From an uncultured Lachnospiraceae bacterium (GTDB lineage: Bacteria; Bacillota; Clostridia; Lachnospirales; Lachnospiraceae): a DNA stretch of 34,189 nucleotides. The stretch is from assembly GCA_902786205.1 (NCBI GenBank), contig CADABQ010000042.1, positions 1 to 34,189 on the forward strand, in the 5' to 3' direction. The position numbers were made by a program, and so were the translations under genes. The notes under the pieces are model-generated. The model had not been told where the DNA came from. It did not search any database and saw only the letters and a list, made by a program, of their open reading frames with translations. Positions 25,444 through 34,182 of the stretch are shown here, in pieces. Numbering within the stretch: position 1 is the stretch's first letter; every line of letters begins with the position of its first letter.

Positions 25444-26745
25444 TTATGCAATTTCATCACCATTGCTCTTTATACGCACAGATTTTACTGTATTGAGCTT
25501 TTTTTCATCCTCTTTATCTGCATATTCCAAAATTGGTTTTCCAGTTCCCTCTACTGCTTCTTTTGTAATAGTGCATTTCTTTACTAAACTTTCAGATGGA
25601 ATTTCAAACATAGTATCCATCATAGTTTCTTCCATAATTGCACGCAAGCCTCTAGCACCTGTCTTTCGCTCAACCGAACGCTTTGCAATAGCACGGATCG
25701 CATCTTCTTCGAAAACTAATTCTACATTATCCATTTCAAATAACTTTTTATACTGTTTTGTAATTGCATTTTTGGGCTCTGTTAAAATGCGAATCAATGC
25801 ATCCTCATCCAACAGATCTAATCCAACGCTTACCGGTACACGTCCAATAAACTCAGGAATCAATCCAAATTTTACAAAATCCTGTGGAAGAACCTGTTTG
25901 AACATTTCGCCCACATTCTTTTCGTCAATATTAGAAACCTCAGCATTGAAACCAATTGATTTTTTACCAATACGTGCTTCAATAATTTTTTCTAATCCAT
26001 CAAATGCTCCACCACAAATAAACAAAATATTTGTAGTATCGATCTGCATAAATTCCTGATGTGGATGTTTTCTACCTCCCTGAGGTGGCACATTGGCAAC
26101 CGTTCCCTCAAGGATCTTTAACAATGCCTGTTGCACACCTTCACCGGAAACATCTCGTGTGATTGATGTATTTTCAGACTTTCTTGTAACTTTATCAATC
26201 TCATCAATATAGATAATTCCATATTCTGCACGTTCGATATCGTAATCCGCAGCCTGAATAATCTTAAGAAGAATATTTTCCACATCCTCACCTACATATC
26301 CAGCTTCTGTAAGTGCTGTTGCATCTGCAATTGCAAACGGAACATTCAAAAGTTTTGCAAGTGTCTGTGCGAGATATGTCTTACCAGAACCTGTAGGTCC
26401 AACCATAATGATGTTGCTCTTTTGTAATTCCACGTCCAAATTTTTTTCCATCATAACACGTTTGTAATGGTTATATACTGCAACCGCCAATGTACGCTTT
26501 GCATCATCTTGTCCAATCACATATTCATCCAAAAAATCTTTAATTTCTTTTGGCTTTAATAAATTGATATCGCTGTCATTTTTTTCGTAATCTTGGAATT
26601 CTTCTTCCATAATTTCAGCACAAATATCTACGCATTCATCACAAATGTATACATCATTTGGTCCTGCTATGATTTTTCTTACCTGTTCTTGTGCTTTATT
26701 ACAAAAAGAACATCTAACTGTTTTCTTATCGTCCTTTGTTGCCAT
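25444..26745 (-). CDS. clpX: ATP-dependent Clp protease ATP-binding subunit ClpX
   Basis: An AAA+ unfoldase that feeds substrates into ClpP. The N-terminal zinc-binding domain has C12-x2-C15 and C35-x2-C38 (CSFC, CDEC). Then Walker A GPTGSGKT (116-123), pore-loop region GYVGEDVEN, Walker [10 protein letters not shown], and FIGRVPV. The 433-residue form begins [16 protein letters not shown] lies 7 nt upstream, whereas a GTG six codons earlier overlaps that site. It lies between clpP and lon in the usual order, 120 nt from lon. Confidence 0.97.
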   Translation of the reverse strand: MATKDDKKTVRCSFCNKAQEQVRKIIAGPNDVYICDECVDICAEIMEEEFQDYEKNDSDINLLKPKEIKDFLDEYVIGQDDAKRTLAVAVYNHYKRVMMEKNLDVELQKSNIIMVGPTGSGKTYLAQTLAKLLNVPFAIADATALTEAGYVGEDVENILLKIIQAADYDIERAEYGIIYIDEIDKVTRKSENTSITRDVSGEGVQQALLKILEGTVANVPPQGGRKHPHQEFMQIDTTNILFICGGAFDGLEKIIEARIGKKSIGFNAEVSNIDEKNVGEMFKQVLPQDFVKFGLIPEFIGRVPVSVGLDLLDEDALIRILTEPKNAITKQYKKLFEMDNVELVFEEDAIRAIAKRSVERKTGARGLRAIMEETMMDTMFEIPSESLVKKCTITKEAVEGTGKPILEYADKEDEKKLNTVKSVRIKSNGDEIA

Positions 26746-26952
26746 ATTTAATCCACCTTTCACCTCTTACTATTATTAAGCATTCGCAAAACTCTATCTA
26801 TTTTTCGTACAATTTCAACCCATGCAACCTAGATTCGCACTCGTTACTCACGTACTCTTTGAAAAAACGATTTCACTATTTTCTTAAATTTATCACATCA
26901 ATAGCCAAAATCTCATACTTATATGGACCCTGGTTCGTTACTCGTGTAAATA

Positions 26953-26976
26953 AGAGGGCACGAATGTGCCCCCTCT
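26953..26976 (-). terminator. Weak intrinsic terminator between clpP and clpX
   Basis: A GC-rich stem (GAGGGCAC pairing with GTGCCCCCTC, imperfect in the middle) 14 nt after the clpP stop codon, followed on the minus strand by TTATTTAC. The tract is poor, so partial read-through to clpX is likely. The rest of the 226-bp gap shows no gene; a clear clpX promoter was not found. Confidence 0.55.
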
Positions 26977-26989
26977 ATTAGCGGGTTTC

Positions 26990-27574
26990 TTATTGACGAC
27001 TTGTTATGATACTGTCTACAATACCGTAATCCACTGCTTCCTGTGCAGACATGTAATTATCTCTTTCTGTATCAATTTCAATCTGTTCTAATGGCTTTCC
27101 TGTATTTGCAGCCAAAATTTCGTTTAATTTTTTCTTTGTCTTTAAAATATTATCTGCAACAATCTTAATGTCCGTTGCCTGACCTCTTGCACCACCAGAT
27201 GGCTGATGGATCATAACTTCTGCATTTGGTAAAATCATACGTTTTCCCTTTGCACCACTAGATAACAAAAATGCTCCCATACTAGCAGCCATACCAATAC
27301 AGATTGTAGAAACATCACATTTGATAAAGTTCATTGTATCGTAAATTGCCATACCTGCTGTAACAGAACCTCCTGGACTATTAATATAAAGATTGATGTC
27401 CTTTCCAGGATCTTCTGCCTCAAGGAATAGTAACTGTGCCACGATCACGCTTGCGGATGCATCTGTTACTTCTTCACCAAGGAAAATAATTCTGTCCTTT
27501 AACAATCTGGAATAAATGTCATAAGAACGCTCTCCTCTACTTGTCTGCTCAATTACATAAGGTACTAAACTCAT
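26990..27574 (-). CDS. clpP: ATP-dependent Clp protease proteolytic subunit ClpP
   Basis: The tetradecameric serine peptidase that works with ClpX. The catalytic triad is S98 (GMAASMGAF), H123 (MIHQPSGG) and D172 (DTERDNYM), and the oxyanion-hole loop NSPGGSV is present. The 194-residue length is typical. GAGGAGG precedes the ATG. It opens the clpP-clpX-lon-ysxC cluster. In many Firmicutes the trigger-factor gene tig stands upstream, but here there is only a short unknown frame and then pgi. Confidence 0.97.
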   Translation of the reverse strand: MSLVPYVIEQTSRGERSYDIYSRLLKDRIIFLGEEVTDASASVIVAQLLFLEAEDPGKDINLYINSPGGSVTAGMAIYDTMNFIKCDVSTICIGMAASMGAFLLSSGAKGKRMILPNAEVMIHQPSGGARGQATDIKIVADNILKTKKKLNEILAANTGKPLEQIEIDTERDNYMSAQEAVDYGIVDSIITSRQ

Positions 27575-27633
27575 TTTTCTTCCTCCTCATAACTCTAATT
27601 ATTGTGTCACACATTTTGAAATACTTTCATCGC

Positions 27634-27662
27634 ATTATATATCTGCATCTAAACAGTAACAA
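27634..27662 (-). promoter_or_regulatory. Promoter of clpP
   Basis: On the minus strand TTGTTA (27657-27662), exactly 17 nt, then a consensus TATAAT (27634-27639), about 60 nt before the clpP start codon. No CtsR or HrcA operator overlaps it. Confidence 0.7.
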
Positions 27663-27743
27663 CAAAGTATCACTTTTCAAAAAGCAATCTTTGAATCTTT
27701 ATCTATAGTATTTTCATGTTTGAAACCACTTCTATAAGTCATC

Positions 27744-27920
27744 TCAAAATACACTCCTAACTATTGTATACCAAAACACTTGATTTTTCAACAATAAAGT
27801 GGGCAAGTCTGCTTCGGTTTTCTCAGGAAAGACTTGTGTTATGCAGTTCACAAGTGCATGAGTTGTATCTGTTTTTGGCAATAACGTATGCAACAATCCC
27901 CCTTGTTCATTCGCATACAT
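27744..27920 (-). CDS. Short unrecognised open frame upstream of clpP
   Basis: Encodes 58 residues starting MYANEQGGLLHTLLPKTD; the frame extends to a GTG at 27953. I do not recognise it. It has balanced composition and a natural-looking mix of hydrophobic and polar residues but no convincing ribosome-binding site: GAGG abuts the ATG. Immediately upstream, CTTTATAGAA and TTCTATAAAG form a perfect 10-bp inverted repeat (near 27942-27968). It may be a small gene, the tail of a decayed gene or chance. Apart from this, a terminator and a repeat, the gap 27663-28261 holds nothing I can identify. Confidence 0.25.
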   Translation of the reverse strand: MYANEQGGLLHTLLPKTDTTHALVNCITQVFPEKTEADLPTLLLKNQVFWYTIVRSVF

Positions 27921-28100
27921 CCTCGCAGAGCGTTTTACTTTATAGAATGGCACTTTCTATAAAGCAAAAAAACAGTTTTTTCCTAAGTTTGCTGGTTAGT
28001 GTATCATTTCTGCGAAAAAGATAACAAAACTCCAGAGCAGGAAGAATTGATATAATTTCGTAAGGATTGGTCAAAATTGCATACGGCAGACATCCACACA

Positions 28101-28140
28101 AAAAGCCCCTCATCTCACAAACCTGTGAAACAAGGGGCTA
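28101..28140 (-). terminator. Intrinsic terminator of pgi
   Basis: AGCCCCT/AGGGGCT with an upper TCACA/TGTGA stem; on the minus strand followed by TTTTTG. It lies about 120 nt after the pgi stop codon, so the dispersed repeat at 28202-28254 would be transcribed as part of the pgi 3' untranslated region. Confidence 0.85.
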
Positions 28141-28201
28141 TTCTGTGACAAAACATACCACTGACTTTTCTGTATTTCTGTCATTTATCCATGATTGTGT
28201 T

Positions 28202-28254
28202 GTCAAGCGAATATTTGCAATCCGTCCTGCTACTTACTCATAACACTATTAGCT
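28202..28254 (-). repeat. Dispersed intergenic repeat, copy C
   Basis: On the minus strand AGCTAATAGTGTTATGAGT, then AAGTAGCAGGACGGATTGCA, then AATATTC and TTGAC. It begins 7 nt after the pgi stop codon. It is the most diverged of the three copies in the core but aligns with copy B along its whole length. Confidence 0.75.
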
Positions 28255-28261
28255 GATCATG

Positions 28262-29845
28262 TTAAATATTTAATAAATCACTAAATTCTTTTAATGCACC
28301 GTCTGTCTCATGTGCTAATACACGTTTTGCCAATACTTTACCAAGCTGAACACCTTCCTGGTCAAAGCTGTTGATATTCCATACGAATCCCTGGAACATA
28401 ACCTTATTTTCAAAATGTGCTAAAAGTGCACCTAATGTCTTAGGATTTACCTGATCTCCAATGATAATGCTGGATGGACGTCCACCTTCAAAGTTCTTAT
28501 TGCGATCTGCATCTTCCTTACCACATGCAAATGCAACAATCTGTGCAACTACGTTTGCACAAAGCTTCTGCTGACTTGTGCTATCTTGAATCACAACATC
28601 TCTTTCCATCTGATTGTTCTTGAAGCCAACAAACTGCAATGGAACGATGTCAGTTCCCTGATGAAGTAACTGATAGAAGGAATGCTGTCCGTTTGTTCCA
28701 GGCTCACCAAAGATAACAGGACCTGTCTGATAGTTTACTGGCTCACCGAAACGATTGACAGATTTTCCATTTGACTCCATATCCAACTGCTGTAAATGAG
28801 CAGGGAAACGGCTCAATGCCTGAGAATATGGAAGAACTGCAGTATTTTGGTATCCTAATACATTACGCTCATAAATACCAATCAATGCATCCAACATAGC
28901 TGGGTTCTTTAAAAGATCTTTATTCTTTGCCAATACATCTTCAGAAGCTGCACCGTCTAAGAACTGTGCAAATACATCTGGTCCAAATGCCAAAGATAAT
29001 ACTGCTCCACCTACTGCAGATGTAGAAGAGAAACGTCCGCCGATATAATCATCCATAAAGAATGCTGCAAGATAATCATCACTCTTTGCCAATGGAGATG
29101 TTTCACTTGTAACGGCAATCATATGCTTAGCAGGATCTAATCCAGCGTTCTTCAATGCATCCTTTACAAATGACTCATTTGTCAATGTCTCAAGTGTTGT
29201 ACCTGATTTTGATACAAGTACAAATAAAGAATGTGCTACATCAATGGTATTTAATACAGCTGAAGCATCATCTGGGTCTACGTTACTGATAAATTTTGCT
29301 TCCATCTTGAATGTATTGTTTACCTTAGCCCAGTTTTCAAGTGCTAAATACATGGCACGAGGTCCTAAATCACTTCCACCTATACCAATCTGTACAACAG
29401 TTGTAAACTTCTCACCTGCTGCGTTTGTAATCTCTCCGTTGTGAACCTTTTCTGCTAATTCTGCAATTCTCTTCTGCTGTTCTACATAAAATGCACGCTT
29501 ATCTACGCCATCTTCTACAACAGCATCGCCTAACTGTCCACGAGTCATATGATGAAGTACACGACGTTTTTCACCTGTATTAACAACCTCTCCATTGTAA
29601 AGAGCTTCAAATTTTTCTACTAATTGTGTCTCTTCTGCTAATTTTGCAAGAGCTGCAAGCACATCATCATCCACCTGCTTTGTAGCATAGTTAAAAACAA
29701 GTCCCTCTCCCATAGGAGCATTATACTTCTTTACACGTTCTGCACCATTTGCACCAGTCATTACTTTAGCAAGGTCCACATGTGCTACCTTTTTTAGCTC
29801 CTCATAGGAAGCAATGGTATCTAAGTTGTTCCAGTTAATCATCAT
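28262..29845 (-). CDS. pgi: Glucose-6-phosphate isomerase
   Basis: Interconverts glucose 6-phosphate and fructose 6-phosphate, supplying the substrate of the phosphofructokinase also encoded in this window. Sugar-isomerase (SIS) motifs are present: GIGGSDLGPRA, SKSGTTLET and the family signature GGRFSSTSAVGG. The catalytic glutamate is in FGEPGTNGQHSFYQLLHQG and the final lysine in GVQLGKVLAKR. The 527-residue length matches the long form of E. coli type rather than the short Bacillus type of about 450. GGAGG lies 5 nt before the first of two adjacent ATGs; either may be used. It has its own promoter and terminator. Confidence 0.95.
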   Translation of the reverse strand: MMINWNNLDTIASYEELKKVAHVDLAKVMTGANGAERVKKYNAPMGEGLVFNYATKQVDDDVLAALAKLAEETQLVEKFEALYNGEVVNTGEKRRVLHHMTRGQLGDAVVEDGVDKRAFYVEQQKRIAELAEKVHNGEITNAAGEKFTTVVQIGIGGSDLGPRAMYLALENWAKVNNTFKMEAKFISNVDPDDASAVLNTIDVAHSLFVLVSKSGTTLETLTNESFVKDALKNAGLDPAKHMIAVTSETSPLAKSDDYLAAFFMDDYIGGRFSSTSAVGGAVLSLAFGPDVFAQFLDGAASEDVLAKNKDLLKNPAMLDALIGIYERNVLGYQNTAVLPYSQALSRFPAHLQQLDMESNGKSVNRFGEPVNYQTGPVIFGEPGTNGQHSFYQLLHQGTDIVPLQFVGFKNNQMERDVVIQDSTSQQKLCANVVAQIVAFACGKEDADRNKNFEGGRPSSIIIGDQVNPKTLGALLAHFENKVMFQGFVWNINSFDQEGVQLGKVLAKRVLAHETDGALKEFSDLLNI

Positions 29846-29868
29846 CGATTCCTCCTTAAATTTTCATT

Positions 29869-29896
29869 CTGTAATGCATTCATGCACGCATTACAG
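29869..29896. other. Leader hairpin of pgi
   Basis: CTGTAATGC (29869-29877) pairs perfectly with GCATTACAG (29888-29896) around a 10-nt loop, about 14 nt upstream of the pgi ribosome-binding site and downstream of the predicted start of transcription. It may protect the mRNA 5' end or serve as an operator. Confidence 0.5.
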
Positions 29897-29907
29897 CACC
29901 TTCAGTA

Positions 29908-29936
29908 TTACTACAATACTACCTTATAAACGTCAA
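29908..29936 (-). promoter_or_regulatory. Promoter of pgi
   Basis: On the minus strand TTGACG (29931-29936), 17 nt, TAGTAA (29908-29913). The -35 is good and the -10 mediocre. Confidence 0.45.
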
Positions 29937-30147
29937 AAGTTTTGCATCTTAGCAAGCCTGTTCACATAAGGCACATAGTTGTTTTTCATTATACTATTAA
30001 ATCACAGTAAATTCAAGCAAAATCCTATTTCTCTGTTACACACCAAGTGTAACGGTTGTTACAGGTCACAGTTCCGTGTACAAGGTAGAGATAACTCCCA
30101 ATCCATTTTTGAAAGCTACAAAAGACATCTTTGAAAATAGGCAAAAC

Positions 30148-30178
30148 AGGGCAGAGAATCCAATTCATTCTCTGCCCT
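30148..30178. terminator. Orphan terminator-like hairpin between pgi and the IS remnant
   Basis: AGGGCAGAGAAT and ATTCTCTGCCCT form a perfect 12-bp stem with loop CCAATTC; TTT follows on the plus strand and GTTTT on the minus strand. No gene is adjacent to need it: pgi starts 300 bp to the left on the minus strand and the IS fragment starts to the right. Nearby, GTTACAC/GTGTAAC (30035-30053) is a second small inverted repeat. The stretch 29937-30254 holds no supported gene. Confidence 0.6.
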
Positions 30179-30254
30179 TTCACTATAATTATTTTTTCAT
30201 TTTTTTCATTTCTAATACTTTTTTTCAAACTTTATTTTAATGTTTTTTTGCTAA

Positions 30255-31322
30255 TTGCTTTCGACCAGTTGCTGTAATACTTTTTACCCTCAATCGTGTG
30301 ATAGGTTCGTACCTTTTGGGGATGTTGAAATTGAAGTTCCAAGAGATCGTTATTCAGAGTTTGAGCCAAAGGTAGTTCCAAAGCATGAAAGCGACGTGAC
30401 AGGCATCGAAGACAAAGTGCTTTCTATGTACGCAAAAGGAATGAGCCAACGGGATATCTCTTCGACAATTGAAGATATATATGGGTTTAAGCTTTCACAC
30501 GAAAGTATTTCTAAAATAACAGACAGAGTACTGGATGAAGCAAATGAATGGCAAAATCGTCCATTAAAGAAAATATATGCGTTTGTCTTTGTTGACTGTC
30601 TTTACGTTTCCATCCGAAAGAAAAATGAGGTTCGTAATTGTGCCGTTTATGTTGTATTAGGCTACGATCTGGATGGTATGAAAGACATTCTGGGCATTTG
30701 GATTTCTGATGCTGCAGAAGGAAAGCATTATTGGATGCAGGTATTCGATGAATTAAAAGCCAGAGGCGTTGAGGATATCCTCTTTATCAGTATGGATGGT
30801 GTATCTGGACTAGAAGCCGGTGCAAAATCTATCTTTAAGGATGTTGTTGTGCAGAGATGCATTGTCCATTTGGTTCGTAACTCTGTGAAATACATTCCTA
30901 CAAAGGATTATAAGGCATTTACGAGCGCATTAAAGAAAATATACGGAGCATCAAACCTAAAAAATGCAGAGGCTGAATTCGAGAAATTCAAGCAAACCTG
31001 GGGCAAATATCCCGGTGCAATTGATGTGTGGGTTCGAAACTGGGCGCATGTAGAACAATTATTTAATTACGGAAGTGCTGTCAGGAAAGCAATGTATACT
31101 ACAAACGCTGTGGAAAGTGTGAATTCGAGCTTTAGAAAAATGACAAAAAAGGGATCATTTTCAAACGAAAATGCTGTATTAAAAGCCCTGTATTTAAGAA
31201 CAAAGGAACTCATGAAAAAATGGGAATACCGACCTGTAAGTAATTGGGCAATGGTAAGAAATCAGCTTGCAATGGATGAAAAAATACAAAACAGAATACT
31301 TGCCTATGAAAATCAACAGTAG
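30255..31322 (+). pseudogene. IS256-family (Mutator-type) transposase, N-terminally truncated
   Basis: The family core starts at FGDVEIEVPRDRYSEFEPKV and runs to the C-terminus. The DDE-type catalytic residues are present: D in FVDCLYVSIR, D in ISMDGVSGLEAG followed by VQRCIVHLVRNS, and E in YTTNAVESVNSSFRK. The 355-residue frame begins at a TTG with no ribosome-binding site, and its first 18 or so residues do not resemble the family. Intact members are roughly 390-410 residues, so the N-terminal DNA-binding region is missing. Probably inactive; catalytic residues alone do not make it functional. Confidence 0.85.
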
Positions 31323-31763
31323 TCTCAAAGATTAATAAATGCGATGAAAGACATTGAAAAAGAGCTAAAAGAACAGGTTGCACGTGGAGATTTTTGGGAA
31401 GATGCATATAACGTAGAACGACAAAGATATCAAAAATTAAATATTGAGATAGAACATCTCAGGGAAGAGAACAAAACTCTACAGATGCAGGTAAATGACT
31501 GGAAGAACTATTCTCCAGAACATAAACACAATGAACGAGGAGCCGGAAGAAAATGGCATGATTCTAAGTGGCAAAGGAAATATGAGTCATTCTGTGAAAT
31601 GTATGAAGCTCAAAGGACAATATCGGATGTTACCTCCTCGATGGGGATTAGCAGAGCAACTTACTATAGATACAAAAAAATATACGATAACAATGATACT
31701 GAAAAGAATTAGCTGGTATCGCTACCAGCTAAAAAAACTTACACAAAATACTTGACAAACCCC
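30303..31763 (+). mobile_element. 5'-truncated IS256-family insertion element
   Basis: Contains the transposase remnant, a helix-turn-helix gene and a right end around 31738-31763 (CTTACACAAAATACTTGACA, then AACCCCC), resembling IS256-family termini. The matching left inverted repeat and the 5' part of the transposase are absent, so the left boundary is approximate. On its right it joins directly to the interior of an IS66 tnpA gene. Confidence 0.7.
31344..31712 (+). CDS. Helix-turn-helix protein carried by the IS256-type element
   Basis: 122 residues starting 21 nt after the transposase stop codon and ending inside the IS right end, so it belongs to the element rather than to the host. Residues about 1-55 are charged and look coiled-coil-forming (YQKLNIEIEHLREENKTLQM). 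The C-terminal half has a resolvase-like helix-turn-helix (ISDVTSSMGISRATYYRYKK, about 92-111). No catalytic domain is visible. There is no clear ribosome-binding site, so translation may be coupled to the transposase. It could be a DNA-binding helper, an IS-end-binding regulator or a passenger. Its stop codon overlaps a perfect 8-bp hairpin AGCTGGTA/TACCAGCT (31711-31730). Confidence 0.65.
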   Translation: MKDIEKELKEQVARGDFWEDAYNVERQRYQKLNIEIEHLREENKTLQMQVNDWKNYSPEHKHNERGAGRKWHDSKWQRKYESFCEMYEAQRTISDVTSSMGISRATYYRYKKIYDNNDTEKN

Positions 31764-32102
31764 CATTTTCAGAAGTTCCGGACTGGTAGTCTCTGTGACA
31801 TGTATAGAAATGCCATTCACTGATACTTCCAATCCAGATATATTAGATGCAGCTGCTTTCTGTCCAAGTAATTCCTGAGAAACAGGAACAACCTGTTGTT
31901 GGATACTTTCTACAGGAAGTGTCTCAAGACAGGCTTTCCTGACTTCGTTAAGCCGATAATAATAGTTAGCTGGTTTAATATCATGTTCCGAACACCACTG
32001 AGTAATGGTCATTCCCCTTGGTCTGTTATTGCATTCCTGGACCATAAACGCCCATTCCTGGAGTCTGTATTTTCTTGCAACTACAGATGTTTCTTGTTTC
32101 AT
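31722..32102 (-). pseudogene. tnpA: IS66-family accessory protein TnpA, C-terminally truncated
   Basis: Starts MKQETSVVARKYRLQEW with AGGAGG 8 nt upstream. MTITQWCSEHDIKPANYYYR is the helix-turn-helix typical of IS66 TnpA (Orf1), and ISGLEVSVNGISIHVTETTS follows. After SPELLKM the sequence leaves the family, because at about 31764 the gene is interrupted by the end of the IS256-type element; the remaining residues are read from IS256 DNA. TnpB and TnpC, needed for transposition, are absent. Confidence 0.85.
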
Positions 32103-32137
32103 AACCTTAGCCTCCTGTTTTTTTGTCAAAAAACTAT

Positions 32138-32195
32138 AGCCTATACTTTTTTGACAATTTTTAAGTAACTTTATTATCTCAAAAAAGTATAGGCT
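32138..32195. repeat. Perfect 17-bp inverted repeat in the IS66 leader
   Basis: AGCCTATACTTTTTTGA (32138-32154) and TCAAAAAAGTATAGGCT (32179-32195) are exact inverted repeats 24 nt apart. The left arm is also part of a second imperfect palindrome with TTGTCAAAAAACTATAG (from about 32123). It lies upstream of tnpA and could control its expression or block read-in. Confidence 0.75.
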
Positions 32196-32256
32196 AGTCT
32201 ATGTACTCACTGTGGAGCGTTTACGCTAGTCTATGTACTCACTGTGGAGCGTTTAC
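32193..32256. repeat. Tandem duplication of the IS66 terminal 32 bp
   Basis: Positions 32193-32224 and 32225-32256 are identical. Each begins GCTAGTCTATGTACTCACTG and ends GTTTAC, i.e. the IS66 outer end read inwards. One terminal repeat is expected; two in tandem is unusual. Confidence 0.9.
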
Positions 32257-32301
32257 GGATTAACCGCATAATTTAGATCTTCTTATCTTAATATTTCAAA
32301 A

Positions 32302-32356
32302 AGGGGCTGTTGCAATAACGATTAAACACCGCTATTGCAATAGCCCTATTTTTTTT
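32302..32356. terminator. Intrinsic terminator of the chemotaxis receptor gene
   Basis: GGGCT-G-TTGCAATA-A-CG pairs with its complement in a stem of about 17 positions. TTTTT follows on the minus strand (end of the receptor transcript) and TTTTTTTT on the plus strand. It lies between the receptor stop codon and the IS66 end. Confidence 0.85.
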
Positions 32357-32371
32357 AATATCCACTTACAG

Positions 32372-34063
32372 TTATAATTTAAACTTACTTACACCTTCTA
32401 CAAGGGTATTGGCGATTGCCTTATTGTCCATTGCCTGTTTGCTAATTGAATCCATTTCATTAGATAAGCCAGTTGTATTTTCTGTTGCAGAACCAATATC
32501 ATTGCTACACTGCTCAATAATACTGCTAATATCAGAAACAGAGTCTGTCATATTCTCTGTGGTTGATTTTAACACATTTGTATTACTTGCAAAGGTTTCT
32601 AGGATTGTCTTCATAGTCTTTGCATCTTCTAAATATGTATCTCCTACTCCCTTGAAATCCTCATAGTCAACAAGCACCTGATTGTTGATGATTTCTATTA
32701 ACTCTTTTGATGTATCCATCAAATTCTCTACCGCAGTAACCACTAGCTGAGATATGTTTTGGATGTTGTTCGCTGTGTTTCTACTATTATCAGCAAGTGT
32801 ACGGATCTCATCAGCAACAACTGCAAAGCCCTTACCTGCTTCACCAGCACGTGCAGCTTCAATAGATGCATTAAGCGCCAACAAGTTTGTTTGGCTTGCA
32901 ATATCTAAAATATCCTCTGTCAGACTTGAAATCTGCTCCACCTGTTTTGATTCCTCAATTGCCGAATACAACTTCTCCTTTTTATCATCCACAACATTCT
33001 GCACATCTGCCTGTTTCTGCACGCAGTTGTTTTTAATTTGTGTTGCCTTCTCTGTCATCTGAGCAGTATTCTCATTACCAAATTCTGTTTCCTTGGCAAG
33101 CACTTCAACCGCATCCTTGAGCGACTGTGTAGAGCCTGACAAATCTGATGCTGATTGTGCTACCTGATCCATAGATTTATTCAACTGTCCTACAGCATTG
33201 GAAATTCCTTGAACGTCATTATTGGAAAGTTCAAGATTTGAAGCAATATTTGATGATGTATCATTCAATGATACTGTAGTTGCATTAATGCTATTAACCA
33301 CATCCTTCAATGCACCACGCATATCAACGATTGCATTTGCCATAGCACCAATTTCATCCTTACGCTTGGCAAGTGCCATATCTTCTCCATTTTCTGACAG
33401 GTCAAATTGAGATGTTTTCTCAATCAATGATTGTAGAGTTGAGAGTTTGTTGATTACCAATGTAATTAACAGCCACATAATAATTGCTGCCACAATGAAG
33501 CTTACAACTGCAATAATTATCTGAACTCTCAATACAGAGCTACTAATTTCATTAATACCACTTTCTGGTATAGCCACATCCATACAACCTAAAAGTGTAC
33601 CCTTCGCATCATAAATTGGTGCCATGATATCATAAGCCCAGCACTCATAAGAATCTGCGTACCAACGAGAATACTGTTCCTTACCTTTGACTCCATCTAA
33701 TGTGTAATCATCCTCATAGATCTTATCCTGCTTTTCATCCACACTGTGCGCGAAAGCCGTAGCCTTGCCATCCTCTGTTGGAGTGATAACAATAGCATAA
33801 GTAATATTTTCTGCCTCAGCGGTTTCTTTGACAAAAGAAATCAATTCTTCTTTGGCTGCATCAAGACCTCCTGCATGATTAATAATCAGCTCAGCTTGAT
33901 CAGCTACTTCGTTTACCAAATTCTGCGACATGGAAATCTTATCATCCTGAACCTTTTGCCTTAAATCAATGGAAGTAAACAACAGATTTACTGTACTAGA
34001 AATAAGCAAGATAACCAATGTCAAAATCAAGATTTTAGTACGTAAGTTAATTTTCCCCTTCAT
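32372..34063 (-). CDS. Methyl-accepting chemotaxis protein
   Basis: A transmembrane chemoreceptor of 563 aa. The first membrane segment (about 10-31) is followed by an extracytoplasmic sensor domain of about 148 residues (32-179, probably single-Cache-like: [20 protein letters not shown], then [19 protein letters not shown]). Then come a second membrane segment (about 180-203), a HAMP linker (about 205-260) and a long signalling domain whose hairpin tip [12 protein letters not shown] (402-413), within [20 protein letters not shown], binds CheA/CheW. The ligand is unknown. AGGAAAGGGG precedes the ATG. Two small hairpins (34096-34112, GGCGTTT/AAACGCC; 34117-34132, GCCG/CGGC) stand in the leader. 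It implies a chemotaxis system elsewhere in the genome. Confidence 0.93.
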   Translation of the reverse strand: MKGKINLRTKILILTLVILLISSTVNLLFTSIDLRQKVQDDKISMSQNLVNEVADQAELIINHAGGLDAAKEELISFVKETAEAENITYAIVITPTEDGKATAFAHSVDEKQDKIYEDDYTLDGVKGKEQYSRWYADSYECWAYDIMAPIYDAKGTLLGCMDVAIPESGINEISSSVLRVQIIIAVVSFIVAAIIMWLLITLVINKLSTLQSLIEKTSQFDLSENGEDMALAKRKDEIGAMANAIVDMRGALKDVVNSINATTVSLNDTSSNIASNLELSNNDVQGISNAVGQLNKSMDQVAQSASDLSGSTQSLKDAVEVLAKETEFGNENTAQMTEKATQIKNNCVQKQADVQNVVDDKKEKLYSAIEESKQVEQISSLTEDILDIASQTNLLALNASIEAARAGEAGKGFAVVADEIRTLADNSRNTANNIQNISQLVVTAVENLMDTSKELIEIINNQVLVDYEDFKGVGDTYLEDAKTMKTILETFASNTNVLKSTTENMTDSVSDISSIIEQCSNDIGSATENTTGLSNEMDSISKQAMDNKAIANTLVEGVSKFKL

Positions 34064-34173
34064 AAAAACGCCCCTTTCCTAATAGTGTTTCTATAGGCGT
34101 TTGCGAAACGCCACAAGCCGCATAAATACGGCATATTTTTTGTTACAAAATAAAAATATCTCCTCACGGGTTA

Positions 34174-34182
34174 TGGTATAAT
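34174..34182 (+). promoter_or_regulatory. Extended -10 promoter element at the right edge
   Basis: TGG-TATAAT is a perfect extended -10 on the plus strand with a poor -35. It would drive a divergent gene starting beyond the window. On the minus strand the same DNA includes TATTATACC, which could serve the chemoreceptor gene if a -35 lies outside. Confidence 0.35.

Larger units (their letters stand above)
31764..32256 (-). mobile_element. IS66-family element, left-end fragment
   Basis: Consists of the terminal inverted repeat (minus-strand GTAAACGCTCCACAGTGAGT, beginning GTAA as IS66 ends do), the promoter and leader region, and most of tnpA. The rest of the element is missing; the break coincides with the IS256-type right end. 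Confidence 0.75.

Noticed and set aside
34100..34160. Sigma-28 (flagellar/chemotaxis) promoter before the chemoreceptor gene, from the GCCG at 34117-34132
   Set aside because: No TAAA at the required distance, and the GCCG is half of a small hairpin.
34064..34160. c-di-GMP riboswitch before the chemoreceptor gene
   Set aside because: Two small hairpins are present, but none of the conserved GEMM sequence blocks is seen.
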